64,000 nt of DNA from an uncultured Clostridia bacterium. GTDB taxonomy: Bacteria; Bacillota; Clostridia; Peptostreptococcales; Anaerovoracaceae. The position numbers and the translations under genes were made by a program. The stretch spans positions 62,001-126,000 of the forward strand of contig CAKQXD010000001.1 of NCBI GenBank assembly GCA_934281605.1. The letters are read 5' to 3'. The notes beneath the pieces are model-generated. The model saw only the letters and a list, made by a program, of their open reading frames with translations, ran no database searches and was not told the DNA's origin. This document shows, in pieces, positions 39,930-47,876 of this stretch (the stretch's first letter is position 1; every line of letters begins with the position of its first letter).

Positions 39930-40979
39930 TTACCACAGATGCATCGCATGCTGCAGAAGCAGGCTGACGCCAGTAATGCCGACCCAGCAGCAGAAGCCCA
40001 GCAGCAGCGGTTTGGCGCCGGTGCGGATCAGCTTGACGATGTTGGTGTTGAGTCCGATGGCGGCCATAGCAAGGACGATAAAGAACTTGCTCAGAGTTTT
40101 CAGAGGTGTGAAGATGTCGGCAGTGATCCCGACAGCGGAGACGATGGTAGTCACCACAGAAGCCAGAATAAAATAGAGAATGAACATCGGAAAGATCTTT
40201 TTTAAGGAAATGGATTTTTCTGATGTTTTTGTTTTGCGCGTCTGTAAAAACGCCAGTCCTAGCGTGATGGGGATGATAGCGAGAGTTCGGGTGAGTTTTA
40301 CGGTCACGGCTTTGTCCAGGGTAGCTGATCCGAGATGATAGAGAGAGTCCCAGGTCGCCGCAGTTGCCGTTACAGATGAAGTGTCGTTGACTGCTGTTCC
40401 TGCGAAGATCCCGAAGGCTTCGCCGCTGGTAGTGGAGAATCCCAGGAATGTTCCGAATGCCGGGAAAATCAGGGCTGCCAGTACGTTGAAGAAGAAAATG
40501 ACCGAAATGGACTGTGCTACTTCTTCGTCGTCTGCGCCAATGACCGGGGCTGCCGCCGCGATGGCGGATCCGCCGCAGATGGAAGAGCCGACTCCGATCA
40601 GCGTTGCCGTTTTATCCGGGATCCTGAACGCCCTCTTCAGGATCACCGCCAGGATCAGCGCTGTACTGATGGTGCCGATGATGATCGGCAGGGACTGTTT
40701 GCCTGTCTGCAGGATGACGGTCAGGTTGAGACCGAATCCCAGCAGGACTACCGCACACTGGAGCACCTTCTTGGAAACAAAGGTGATGCCGCCTTTAAAA
40801 CTATCCTTTTTCTTTAAAAAGAGGGTGACGATCATGCCGATAAGAATAGAGAAGACCGGGCCTCCCACGACCGGGACGGCCTTGCCTAAAAACCACGCCG
40901 GAATGGCGATCGCCAGACAGAGCAGGATGCCCGCCGTGTTCTTTGCAGTAAATTGCTGTACCTTACTTGTATGACTCAT
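39930..40979 (-). CDS. YeiH-family (UPF0324) putative sulfate exporter
   Basis: 349 residues, about ten membrane helices. The family signatures LLGFGLNLTVIL, GVGSSICGGSAIAA, FGIFAGTAVNDTSSVTA and AAIGLNTNIVKL are intact. Relatives such as TauZ/YeiH are proposed to export sulfite or sulfate, but this is weakly established. The ATG at 40979 has AGGAGG 8 bases upstream; a 24-codon longer frame lacks a ribosome site. The leader carries a CTTTGCAG/CTGCAAAG hairpin (41012-41033) of unknown meaning. Divergent from a small membrane-protein gene. Confidence 0.88.
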   Translation of the reverse strand: MSHTSKVQQFTAKNTAGILLCLAIAIPAWFLGKAVPVVGGPVFSILIGMIVTLFLKKKDSFKGGITFVSKKVLQCAVVLLGFGLNLTVILQTGKQSLPIIIGTISTALILAVILKRAFRIPDKTATLIGVGSSICGGSAIAAAAPVIGADDEEVAQSISVIFFFNVLAALIFPAFGTFLGFSTTSGEAFGIFAGTAVNDTSSVTATAATWDSLYHLGSATLDKAVTVKLTRTLAIIPITLGLAFLQTRKTKTSEKSISLKKIFPMFILYFILASVVTTIVSAVGITADIFTPLKTLSKFFIVLAMAAIGLNTNIVKLIRTGAKPLLLGFCCWVGITGVSLLLQHAMHLW

Positions 40980-41046
40980 GAGTATGCCTCCTGTTAAAAT
41001 GCTGTCTGCGGCTTTGCAGATGTTCCTGCAAAGGCCGTGCCTGACT

Positions 41047-41052
41047 ATCATA
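41047..41052 (-). promoter_or_regulatory. Extended -10 promoter of the YeiH-type gene
   Basis: Minus strand TGCTATGAT: TG plus hexamer TATGAT. The -35 region is poor (TTTCCT at the expected spacing). Confidence 0.45.
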
Positions 41053-41133
41053 GCACGAGTCGGGGAGAAAGGAAAGGTACTATGGAAAAGATGAGCAACT
41101 GTGATACGATTTTAGCTGGATTTAAGTTTTCTT

Positions 41134-41161
41134 TTTGTCGGAATTGTTGTACAATTATAAT
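41134..41161 (+). promoter_or_regulatory. Promoter of the small membrane-protein gene at 41194
   Basis: Perfect TATAAT at 41156-41161. A plausible -35 is TTTGTC at 41134-41139 with a 16-base spacer. Confidence 0.5.
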
Positions 41162-41193
41162 ACAAGAACGGATAAGATAATTGGAGGAGTTTT

Positions 41194-41694
41194 ATGAGCA
41201 GAAATAAATTTATCTTACTTTTTGCAATCTTAGTCATCATTTACCTGGTAATGCCGAGTGAGGGTATTTACGGGTCGATCAAGGCCAACGTGGTTCTGGC
41301 GCTGCCGTTCCTCATGATGGGCGTGATCATTTATTTATTCATTACGGTCATCGTTATGAAGCGGGCGTGGAAGAAGCTGGACAACAACGTGATCGACGAC
41401 AACGTGATCGCATTTGCTAAGATCATGAACATATCTTTTGACGTAAAACGTATGATGGGCGTGAACAATCTCCTCGATTTATATACGAAGGTCAACTTTT
41501 CGCGGCATGCGTCCATGAAGGCCAAGGAACTGCTGTATCAGGCCATGCGCCGCAAGAGACTGGATGTACCGCCTCCGGGGCAGGGCGTACTGGACGGCAA
41601 CGTGCCGGTGAAACCGAACCGGACCAATGCGGAAATCAAGGCGGCCAGAATCGAGGCTGCGGCCAAGTCGCGCAAGAGAAAGAACAAGAAATAG
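41194..41694 (+). CDS. Hypothetical protein with two membrane helices
   Basis: 166 residues. Two N-terminal hydrophobic helices (about 5-22 and 32-54) lead into a cytoplasmic part containing NVIAFAKIMNISFDVKRMMG and a proline-glycine hinge (VPPPGQGVLDG). The tail is very basic (KSRKRKNKK). No family is recognized. The basic tail could bind nucleic acid or anionic lipid, which is a guess. GGAGG precedes the ATG. Own promoter and own terminator; single gene. Confidence 0.75.
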   Translation: MSRNKFILLFAILVIIYLVMPSEGIYGSIKANVVLALPFLMMGVIIYLFITVIVMKRAWKKLDNNVIDDNVIAFAKIMNISFDVKRMMGVNNLLDLYTKVNFSRHASMKAKELLYQAMRRKRLDVPPPGQGVLDGNVPVKPNRTNAEIKAARIEAAAKSRKRKNKK

Positions 41695-41701
41695 GAATGG
41701 G

Positions 41702-41729
41702 AGGCTCTGCATATGCGGGGCCTTTTCTT
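41702..41729 (+). terminator. Terminator after the gene at 41194
   Basis: AGGCTCTGC pairs with GCGGGGCCT (two G-T pairs), loop ATAT, followed by TTTCTT. Confidence 0.7.
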
Positions 41730-41755
41730 GTGAGAATACAAGGAGGTGACTGGTC

Positions 41756-42289
41756 GTGGTTTATACCTATCATTACGATTCGCCGCTGGGCGGTATTACG
41801 ATAGCCAGCAATGGCGTGGAACTTACCGGTCTGTGGTTTGACGGACAGAAGTATTTCGGGGATACGATTTTAGAGGAGCCGGAAGAACGATTTCTTCCGG
41901 TCTTTGAGGAAACGACTCGCTGGCTGGATCTTTATTTCTCTGGCAAAGATCCCGGCTTTACACCATCTCTCTGCATGGAGACGACGCCGTTTCGAAAGGC
42001 TGTCTGGGAGACTTTGCTGACGATCCCCTATGGGCAGACCATGACCTATGGACAGATCGCAGCCAGGATTGCAGAACAACAAGGAAGGCAGGGAATGTCG
42101 GCGCAGGCTGTTGGAGGTGCGGTGGGACATAATCCCATTTCATTGATCATTCCGTGCCACCGTGTCGTCGGCGCCAATGGAAGCTTGACGGGATATGCCG
42201 GCGGGATCGGAAAAAAGGTGAAGCTGCTCACTTTGGAACAAACAGACATGACGGGACTTTTCGTCCCGAAAAAAGGAACGGCGCTGTAG
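41756..42289 (+). CDS. ogt: Methylated-DNA-protein-cysteine methyltransferase
   Basis: 177 residues. Removes alkyl groups from O6-methylguanine by suicidal transfer to its own cysteine. The active site IIPCHRVV, the helix-turn-helix region IPYGQTMTYGQIA and the GYAGGIGKKVKLLTLE end are typical. GTG start with AGGAGGT 8 bases upstream. The N-terminal domain is short and lacks Ada-type zinc cysteines. About 15 residues after the core (MTGLFVPKKGTAL) are extra. Confidence 0.94.
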   Translation: MVYTYHYDSPLGGITIASNGVELTGLWFDGQKYFGDTILEEPEERFLPVFEETTRWLDLYFSGKDPGFTPSLCMETTPFRKAVWETLLTIPYGQTMTYGQIAARIAEQQGRQGMSAQAVGGAVGHNPISLIIPCHRVVGANGSLTGYAGGIGKKVKLLTLEQTDMTGLFVPKKGTAL

Positions 42290-42296
42290 GTGCAGG

Positions 42297-42325
42297 TTGA
42301 CAGTGCTTTCTCGATTGATTATGAT
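42297..42325 (+). promoter_or_regulatory. Promoter of nnrD-mazF
   Basis: TTGACA (42297-42302), 17-base spacer, TATGAT (42320-42325). Leader about 35 bases with GGGAGGA before the nnrD ATG. Confidence 0.75.
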
Positions 42326-42366
42326 TTTTTCAAAGAATTGAAAATGAGAACAGGGAGGAAAGAAAA

Positions 42367-43230
42367 ATGAGTGAGACAGGTTTAACGACGCTTTCGTATG
42401 TCAATACTGTAATCAGAGAACGACCGAGAGAGATCCACAAGGGACAGTGCGGCAGGGTTCTGATCGTTGCAGGATCTGTGGGCATGGCAGGGGCGTGTGT
42501 CCTCAGCACCGGTGCGGCGCTGCGCTGCGGGGCGGGACTTGTCAAAGCGGCGGTGCCGGAGGAGATCTTTCCGATTCTGCAGATCGCCGTACCGCAGGCT
42601 ACCTGTACAAATGTTTCGGACCGGGGGTTCTTACGGTCGGTGTCGGTTCACGACGCCATAGGAATCGGACCGGGAATGGGAGTGAGCGAGAAAAAGTACA
42701 AGCTGATTGAAGAGATACTTAGTCTTTTTGACGGACCTGTTGTCATCGATGCCGACGGCATCACCAATCTTTGCAGATTCGGGAAAAAGACGGAGATCCT
42801 GAAAGGAAGAGAGAACGTCGTACTGACGCCGCACCCGGGCGAATGTGATCGTCTGCTGGATGCGCTGGGGCTGGAGCCGGTCAGTGTGATGGGACGCGTG
42901 GCGGCGGCGGAAGCCGTGAGCGACCGAACGGGAGCAGTCGTACTGCTGAAAGGAGCGGACACGGTTGTGACGTCGGGAAGCGGCAGCACATATATTAATA
43001 CTACAGGCAACCCGGGGATGGCTACCGGCGGCAGCGGAGACGTGCTGACCGGTGTGATCACAGCTCTGGCGGCATCGGGGATCGCGCCTCTGGATGCGGC
43101 GAGAGCCGGAGCTTTCGTTCACGGTATGGCGGGAGACCTTGCGGCCGGAAAACTGGGCCAGTGGGGCATGACCGCCACGGATATCCGGGATCAGCTGCCT
43201 GTCACGCTTCGAGGAATCGTAGGGAAATAG
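42367..43230 (+). CDS. nnrD: ADP-dependent NAD(P)H-hydrate dehydratase
   Basis: 287 residues. Repairs hydrated NADH and NADPH (S form), using ADP. The ribokinase-like fold shows the family motifs KGQCGRVLIVAGS, GIGPGMG, VVIDADGI, VLTPHPGE and the catalytic-anion loop NPGMATGGSGDVLTG. Only the dehydratase domain is present; the epimerase half (NnrE) often fused to it is absent and must be elsewhere or missing. First gene of a likely two-gene operon with mazF. Confidence 0.94.
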   Translation: MSETGLTTLSYVNTVIRERPREIHKGQCGRVLIVAGSVGMAGACVLSTGAALRCGAGLVKAAVPEEIFPILQIAVPQATCTNVSDRGFLRSVSVHDAIGIGPGMGVSEKKYKLIEEILSLFDGPVVIDADGITNLCRFGKKTEILKGRENVVLTPHPGECDRLLDALGLEPVSVMGRVAAAEAVSDRTGAVVLLKGADTVVTSGSGSTYINTTGNPGMATGGSGDVLTGVITALAASGIAPLDAARAGAFVHGMAGDLAAGKLGQWGMTATDIRDQLPVTLRGIVGK

Positions 43231-43290
43231 AAGAACTGCCAGCGGAATCTTTGCAGAAAACTGAGGGCAGATCATAAAGGAGTGAGGACT

Positions 43291-43650
43291 TTGAGCATTA
43301 AGAAGGGCGACCTTTATTTTGCAGATCTAAGTCCGGTAACGGGCTCCGAACAGGGGGGCGTAAGGCCTGTCCTGGTAGTACAAAATGATGTGGGGAACAA
43401 GTACAGCCCGACTATTATAGTTGCGGCCATCACGTCAAAGAGAAATAAGGCTGACCTTCCGACGCACGTTGCGATCGATGCGGACGGAAACGGCCTGTCA
43501 AAGAATTCGATCGTATTGATGGAACAACTCAGAACTATAGATAAAAGAAGATTAAAAGAAAGGATCGGCACCATTGACAAAGACCGGTTACCGGAGGTAA
43601 ATGAAGCTTTGAGCGTCAGTTTAGGGATCGATCAACCATCCTTTTTCTGA
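43291..43650 (+). CDS. mazF: MazF/EndoA-type mRNA interferase
   Basis: 119 residues. PemK/MazF fold toxin that cuts RNA at short motifs. KKGDLYFADLSPVTGSEQGG with the active-site Arg in GVRPVLVVQND, the catalytic Thr/Ser strand VAAITSK and LMEQLRTIDKRRL closely follow the Bacillus EndoA type. The start is TTG at 43291: AAAGGAG is 8 bases before it, whereas the in-frame GTG at 43282 overlaps that site. No antitoxin frame fits in the 60 bases between nnrD and this gene, nor directly downstream. Confidence 0.92.
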   Translation: MSIKKGDLYFADLSPVTGSEQGGVRPVLVVQNDVGNKYSPTIIVAAITSKRNKADLPTHVAIDADGNGLSKNSIVLMEQLRTIDKRRLKERIGTIDKDRLPEVNEALSVSLGIDQPSFF

Positions 43651-43663
43651 TGAGTTTGCTGAT

Positions 43664-43700
43664 AACCCTTGCAGTTCTCGCTGCAAGGGTTTATATTTAT
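43664..43700 (+). terminator. Terminator after mazF
   Basis: A perfect 11-bp stem AACCCTTGCAG with CTGCAAGGGTT, loop TTCTCG. The tail TATATTTATATT is T-rich but broken by A. Confidence 0.65.
43669..43697 (+). promoter_or_regulatory. Candidate transketolase promoter inside the terminator
   Basis: TTGCAG (43669-43674, left arm of the hairpin), 17 bases, TATATT (43692-43697). About 40 bases before the transketolase start. Confidence 0.45.
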
Positions 43701-43738
43701 ATTGGAGAATAACGTACCATATACAAATGGAGGAAGCA

Positions 43739-44557
43739 ATGGACATTAAATCATTGGAAAAAACGGCAGCAGAAGTGAGATGCGGCATCGTAAAAGCGAT
43801 CCACAATGCCGGATCCGGACACCCGGGCGGCTCCCTTTCGGCTGCAGATATCGTTACAGCTCTTTACTTCGATGAAATGAACGTAGATCCGAAGGACCCC
43901 AAGATGAAGGGACGGGACAAGTTCATCCTTTCCAAGGGTCATGCAGGTCCGGTGCAGTATTCTGCGCTGGCGGTAAAAGGATATTATCCGATGGAGGATT
44001 TTCTGACTCTGCGGAAGCTGGGCTCCAAGTTCCAGGGACACCCGGATATGCATAAAGTGCCGGGGATCGAAATGTCTACAGGTTCGCTGGGACAGGGCAT
44101 CTCTGCGGCAGGCGGAATGGCGCTGGCCAACAAACTGGATAACGATCCGGGCAGAGTTTACGTGCTGCTGGGAGATGGCGAGATCCAGGAGGGCATCGTG
44201 TGGGAAGCACTGATGTCGGCGGCACATTACAAGCTGGACAACATGGTAGCGATCCTGGACCACAACGGTCTGCAGATCGACGGCAAGAACGAAGACGTTA
44301 TGACCGTAGCGCCGGTCGTTGACAAATTCCAGGCATTCGGCTGGAACGTGATCCAGATCGACGGACACGATTTCGAGCAGATTCTGGACGCTTTCAAGCA
44401 GGCGAGAGCATGCAAGGGCAAACCGACTATGATCGTAGCGGAGACCATCAAGGGCAAAGGCGTTTCATTTATGGAAAACAACGCAGGATGGCACGGCAAG
44501 GCACCGGATGAGGAACAGACGAAACAGGCACTGGCAGAACTGGGAGGTGAACTGTAA
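43739..44557 (+). CDS. Transketolase, N-terminal subunit
   Basis: 272 residues. This is the thiamine-diphosphate half of a split transketolase: SGHPGGSLSAADI, SKGHAGPVQYSAL, TGSLGQGISAAGGMA and GDGEIQEGIVWEA with the ThDP/Mg motif through DHNGLQIDG. Together with the next gene it moves two-carbon units between sugar phosphates in the pentose phosphate pathway. The start was moved to ATG 43739, since the earlier ATG at 43727 lies on the GGAGG ribosome site. The stop overlaps the next ATG (TAATG). Confidence 0.96.
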   Translation: MDIKSLEKTAAEVRCGIVKAIHNAGSGHPGGSLSAADIVTALYFDEMNVDPKDPKMKGRDKFILSKGHAGPVQYSALAVKGYYPMEDFLTLRKLGSKFQGHPDMHKVPGIEMSTGSLGQGISAAGGMALANKLDNDPGRVYVLLGDGEIQEGIVWEALMSAAHYKLDNMVAILDHNGLQIDGKNEDVMTVAPVVDKFQAFGWNVIQIDGHDFEQILDAFKQARACKGKPTMIVAETIKGKGVSFMENNAGWHGKAPDEEQTKQALAELGGEL

Positions 44558-45489
44558 TGGCAGAGACTATGGCAACGAGACAGGCATACGGCAAGGCTCT
44601 CATCGAGCTGGGTGAAAAGTACCCGCAGCTGGTGGTAATGGATGCAGACCTTTCCAAGTCAACTATGACGGCGGAATTCGGCAAGACTTATCCGGAACGC
44701 TTTTTCAACATGGGTATCGCGGAGCAGAATCTGTACGGTGCGGCAGCGGGACTGGCTCTTTCGGGCAAGATCGTATGCGCCAGCACCTTTGCAATGTTCG
44801 CAACAGGCAGAGCCTTTGAGATCATCAGAAACTCCATCGGCTACACGAAAGCCAATGTCAAGATCTGTGCGACACACGCAGGGATCACGGTAGGCGAAGA
44901 CGGCGCAAGCCACCAGACCTTTGAAGATATCGCACTGATGCGGACGATTCCGGGTATGACGGTCATCAATCCGTCCGACGGCGTTTCTGCAAAGAAGCTG
45001 CTGGAGCAGGCTGTAGCAATGGACGGACCGTGCTACGTGCGCCTGGGCAGAGCGAAGGTGCCTGTATTCTACGAGGATTCCGACCAGCTGACGCTGGGCA
45101 AGGGCAATCTTGTAAAGGACGGTAAAGACGTTACTATCGTAGCGACGGGTATCATGGTCAGCGAAGCTATGGCGGCTGCAGAAAAGCTGAAGGAAGACGG
45201 CATCGATGCGCGGATCATCGACATCCATACCATCAAGCCGATCGACGAGGAGATCCTCATCAAGGCGGCGCAGGAAACAGGCGCTATCGTGACGGCGGAA
45301 GAACATTCCATCATCGGTGGTCTGGGCAGCGCAGTGGCAGAAGTCATCGTAAAGAACTGTCCGGTGAAGATGGCTATGGTAGGACAGAAGGATACTTACG
45401 GGGAATCCGGTAAGCCGGACGAACTGAAGAAGAAATACGGCATGACAGCAGAGGATATTGAAGCGGCTGTGAAGGGTCTGATCGGCTAG
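44557..45489 (+). CDS. Transketolase, C-terminal subunit
   Basis: 310 residues. Pyrimidine-binding and C-terminal domains of the split enzyme: GIAEQNLYGAAAGLALSGK with the catalytic Glu, FATGRAFEIIRNSI, HAGITVGEDGASHQ and RLGRAKVPVFYE. Joined to the N-terminal subunit by TAATG, giving equal amounts of the two. Cytoplasmic. Strong codon bias. Confidence 0.96.
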   Translation: MAETMATRQAYGKALIELGEKYPQLVVMDADLSKSTMTAEFGKTYPERFFNMGIAEQNLYGAAAGLALSGKIVCASTFAMFATGRAFEIIRNSIGYTKANVKICATHAGITVGEDGASHQTFEDIALMRTIPGMTVINPSDGVSAKKLLEQAVAMDGPCYVRLGRAKVPVFYEDSDQLTLGKGNLVKDGKDVTIVATGIMVSEAMAAAEKLKEDGIDARIIDIHTIKPIDEEILIKAAQETGAIVTAEEHSIIGGLGSAVAEVIVKNCPVKMAMVGQKDTYGESGKPDELKKKYGMTAEDIEAAVKGLIG

Positions 45490-45516
45490 TCCTGCGGAGA
45501 AAAAAAGCATAAAACC

Positions 45517-45568
45517 ACCTCCTTCGTAATAAGGTTTACAAGAATGACCTTAGGAGAAGGAGGTTTTT
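45517..45568 (+). terminator. Two-stem terminator that also covers the next gene's ribosome site
   Basis: ACCTCCTTC (45517-45525) pairs with GAAGGAGGT (45556-45564) and is followed by TTTT. An inner TAAGGT/ACCTTA helix sits in the loop. The right arm contains AAGGAGG, the Shine-Dalgarno site of the TTG start at 45572. Confidence 0.75.
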
Positions 45569-45571
45569 ATT

Positions 45572-46039
45572 TTGAGAAAAGAAAAGGATAGAAAGCGGCT
45601 GCAGGGACGGAAAAAATGGGTGGCTGCTGCGGCTGTTCTGCTGGTGGCGGGCGCAGCGGTCTGGCTGTGCCTGTCCCTGTTTTCGGGTACGGAAGAAGTG
45701 GGGTTTGAGCAGGTAAGCGAGGATAAGCTGCCGCAGGATATTACCTCAAATGTGATCCCGGAATACAAGACGCTGGAACGGGCGCTTGCCTGCTGCGTGG
45801 GAGAGGATGTTTACGTTATCGTCACGAGAGGCGAAAAACCGACGTCCGGATTCAAGGTGGATATAGACCGTCTTACCATGGAGGAAAAGGACGGAAAATC
45901 CACGCTGATCGTGTATGCGAACTTTACAGATCCGGATAAAAAGTCGGCTTTTTCCCAGATCATCACCTATCCGGTGAAGGTCGTTCGCACGGATCTAAAG
46001 AAACTCCCAGACGATATCGAACTGCGGATCCAGTATTGA
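45572..46039 (+). CDS. Membrane-anchored PrcB-like (protease complex-associated) protein
   Basis: 155 residues: a basic N terminus (MRKEKDRKRLQGRKK), one membrane helix (about 16-38), then an extracytoplasmic domain. VYVIVTRGEKPTSGFKVDID followed by LIVYANFTDPDK and ITYPVKVVR fits the PrcB C-terminal domain first described with a Treponema chymotrypsin-like protease complex. No protease gene is adjacent, so its partner is unknown. TTG start with AAGGAGG 8 bases upstream, placed in the right arm of the preceding terminator. A 7-base everted dyad (TTCACAA-N14-TTGTGAA, 46049-46076) follows the gene. Confidence 0.6.
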   Translation: MRKEKDRKRLQGRKKWVAAAAVLLVAGAAVWLCLSLFSGTEEVGFEQVSEDKLPQDITSNVIPEYKTLERALACCVGEDVYVIVTRGEKPTSGFKVDIDRLTMEEKDGKSTLIVYANFTDPDKKSAFSQIITYPVKVVRTDLKKLPDDIELRIQY

Positions 46040-46113
46040 GATGACGACTTCACAAAACCTTCACCCTTATTGTGAAATTTGCTCCTCTTTGTGTTGGAAT
46101 TGACCGCACAATG

Positions 46114-46142
46114 TTGAAAAATAGCCGGAAATATTGTATGAT
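46114..46142 (+). promoter_or_regulatory. Promoter of the ftsEX operon
   Basis: TTGAAA (46114-46119), 17-base spacer, TATGAT (46137-46142). The ftsE ATG is 40 bases downstream of the -10, with AGGAGGA between. Confidence 0.7.
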
Positions 46143-46181
46143 GTAATAGTATGTACGAACTATAGGAGGAACATCGAAAGT

Positions 46182-46955
46182 ATGATCGTTTTTGATAACG
46201 TTACGAAATATTACAAGTCAAACGTCGGTCTGGAGAAGGTCAGCGTTCGGATCAATAAGGGTGATTTCGTGTTTCTGGTAGGACCCAGCGGCGCTGGAAA
46301 ATCGACTTTTATCAAACTGATTTTAAAGGAGATCAACGCCACGTCCGGGAGCATCAAGGTGCGGGGCAGAGAGGTGACGACCATGTCCAGCCGCCAGGTG
46401 CCGATCCTGCGGAGAAACATCGGGATCGTGTTCCAGGACTTCCGCCTTTTACCGAAGAAGACCGTTTACGAGAATGTGGCGTTTGCCATGGAGATCATTC
46501 ATCAGCCGAAAAAGCTGATCAAGAAATATGTGCCGCAGGTTCTGAGTATGGTGGGGATCGCGTCCAAGGCCAACAAGTACCCGGACGAGCTCTCTGCAGG
46601 AGAACAGCAGCGTGTAGCGATCGCCAGAGCTGTGGTAAACCGCCCGCGTATCCTGATCGCGGACGAGCCTACCGGCAATCTGGATCCGGATACCGCGTGG
46701 GAAATCATGCAGCTTCTGGATCAGATCAATCAGAGAGGGACAACCATCCTGATGGTGACCCACGCTAAGGACATTGTGGACAAGATGGGAAAACGCGTTA
46801 TCGCTATCGAAAAGGGACGGATCGTCCGTGACGAATTCGGCGCTTACGGATATGCCGAAGCACTGGAAGGCATGGAATCCACCTTTGATACGATACAGAG
46901 CGCAAGGACAGTCCGCTCCAAATCCCGGTTCCGGAGAGGAGGGAAAGAAGAGTGA
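46182..46955 (+). CDS. ftsE: Cell division ATP-binding protein FtsE
   Basis: 257 residues. ATPase of the FtsEX complex, which drives peptidoglycan hydrolases from the inner face of the membrane. MIVFDNVTKYYKSN start, Walker A GPSGAGKST, FQDFRLLPKKTVYENV, signature LSAGEQQR and Walker B ILIADEPTGNLD are all present. It has about 30 residues more at the C terminus than most FtsE. The ATG at 46182 was used because the longer frame starts upstream of AGGAGGA and overlaps the -10. The ftsX start GTG lies inside its stop (GTGA). Confidence 0.96.
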   Translation: MIVFDNVTKYYKSNVGLEKVSVRINKGDFVFLVGPSGAGKSTFIKLILKEINATSGSIKVRGREVTTMSSRQVPILRRNIGIVFQDFRLLPKKTVYENVAFAMEIIHQPKKLIKKYVPQVLSMVGIASKANKYPDELSAGEQQRVAIARAVVNRPRILIADEPTGNLDPDTAWEIMQLLDQINQRGTTILMVTHAKDIVDKMGKRVIAIEKGRIVRDEFGAYGYAEALEGMESTFDTIQSARTVRSKSRFRRGGKEE

Positions 46956-47842
46956 GAAGGTTCTTTTATACATTAAAACAGGCATTTGTGCAGGTGCTGC
47001 GAAACCGGGCCATGTCGGTGGCGTCCATTTTCGCGATCACAGCGATGTTGCTGATCCTGAGCATTTTCTTCATTCTGGTGATCAACGTCAATACGGCGGC
47101 TCAGTCCATCCAGCAGGATTACGACTCCATTGAGATCTACCTCAATGATGACGTGAGCAAGGAACAGGCCAATCAGATCATCGTCGGCATCAAAGAAGAA
47201 AAGGGCGTGGATGACGCCTATTATAAGAGCAAGGAAGATGCTATGGCAAACTTCCGCAACAGATGGGGCGACAACGCATATCTGCTGGACAGTCTCAATG
47301 AAAACCCTCTTCCCAATTCGGTAGTTGTCAAGATCGGAGATCTGAACTACGGTGATGAGATCGCAGCGGCAGCTTCGAAATACGACGGTGTTGAGGATGT
47401 CAAGTACTACAAGGATACGGTGGACAAGCTTCTGAAGATGACCCACTTCGTGCAGGTGGCGGCAGTCATCGTCATGCTGTTCCTGATCATCGTTTCCATC
47501 GTGGTGGTATCCAATACGATCAAGTTGACCGTGTTTAACCGGGCCAGCGAGATCAGTATTATGAAATATGTGGGAGCGACCAACTGGTTTATCCGTGGTC
47601 CGTTCCTGGCAGAAGGTATTATCATCGGAATTATATCAGCAGGGATTTCCGTCGGTGCATCGGCGCTGCTGTACAGGAAGATCGTTGATGTGATCGGGGC
47701 GCAGGTATTCTCGGTATTGTCCATGCCGATGGTGCCGGTAGGCTTCCTGATGTACAATTTTACGTGGATCTTCCTGGCACTGGGAATCAGCATCGGAGCA
47801 TGCGGCAGCATTATTTCCATGCGGAAGTTCCTGGATGCGTAG
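46952..47842 (+). CDS. ftsX: Cell division protein FtsX
   Basis: 296 residues. Four membrane helices (about 22-45, 168-192, 215-240 and 265-288) with one large extracytoplasmic loop (about 46-165) that contacts the hydrolase coiled coil in known FtsEX systems. MKYVGATNWFIRGPFLAEG is the conserved cytoplasmic coupling helix region. GTG start overlapping the ftsE stop. Followed 34 bases later by two coiled-coil M23 peptidases, its probable effectors. Confidence 0.95.
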   Translation: MRRFFYTLKQAFVQVLRNRAMSVASIFAITAMLLILSIFFILVINVNTAAQSIQQDYDSIEIYLNDDVSKEQANQIIVGIKEEKGVDDAYYKSKEDAMANFRNRWGDNAYLLDSLNENPLPNSVVVKIGDLNYGDEIAAAASKYDGVEDVKYYKDTVDKLLKMTHFVQVAAVIVMLFLIIVSIVVVSNTIKLTVFNRASEISIMKYVGATNWFIRGPFLAEGIIIGIISAGISVGASALLYRKIVDVIGAQVFSVLSMPMVPVGFLMYNFTWIFLALGISIGACGSIISMRKFLDA

Positions 47843-47876
47843 GTACTGCAGGAGAGGAGTAACAGGAGGAAATTTT

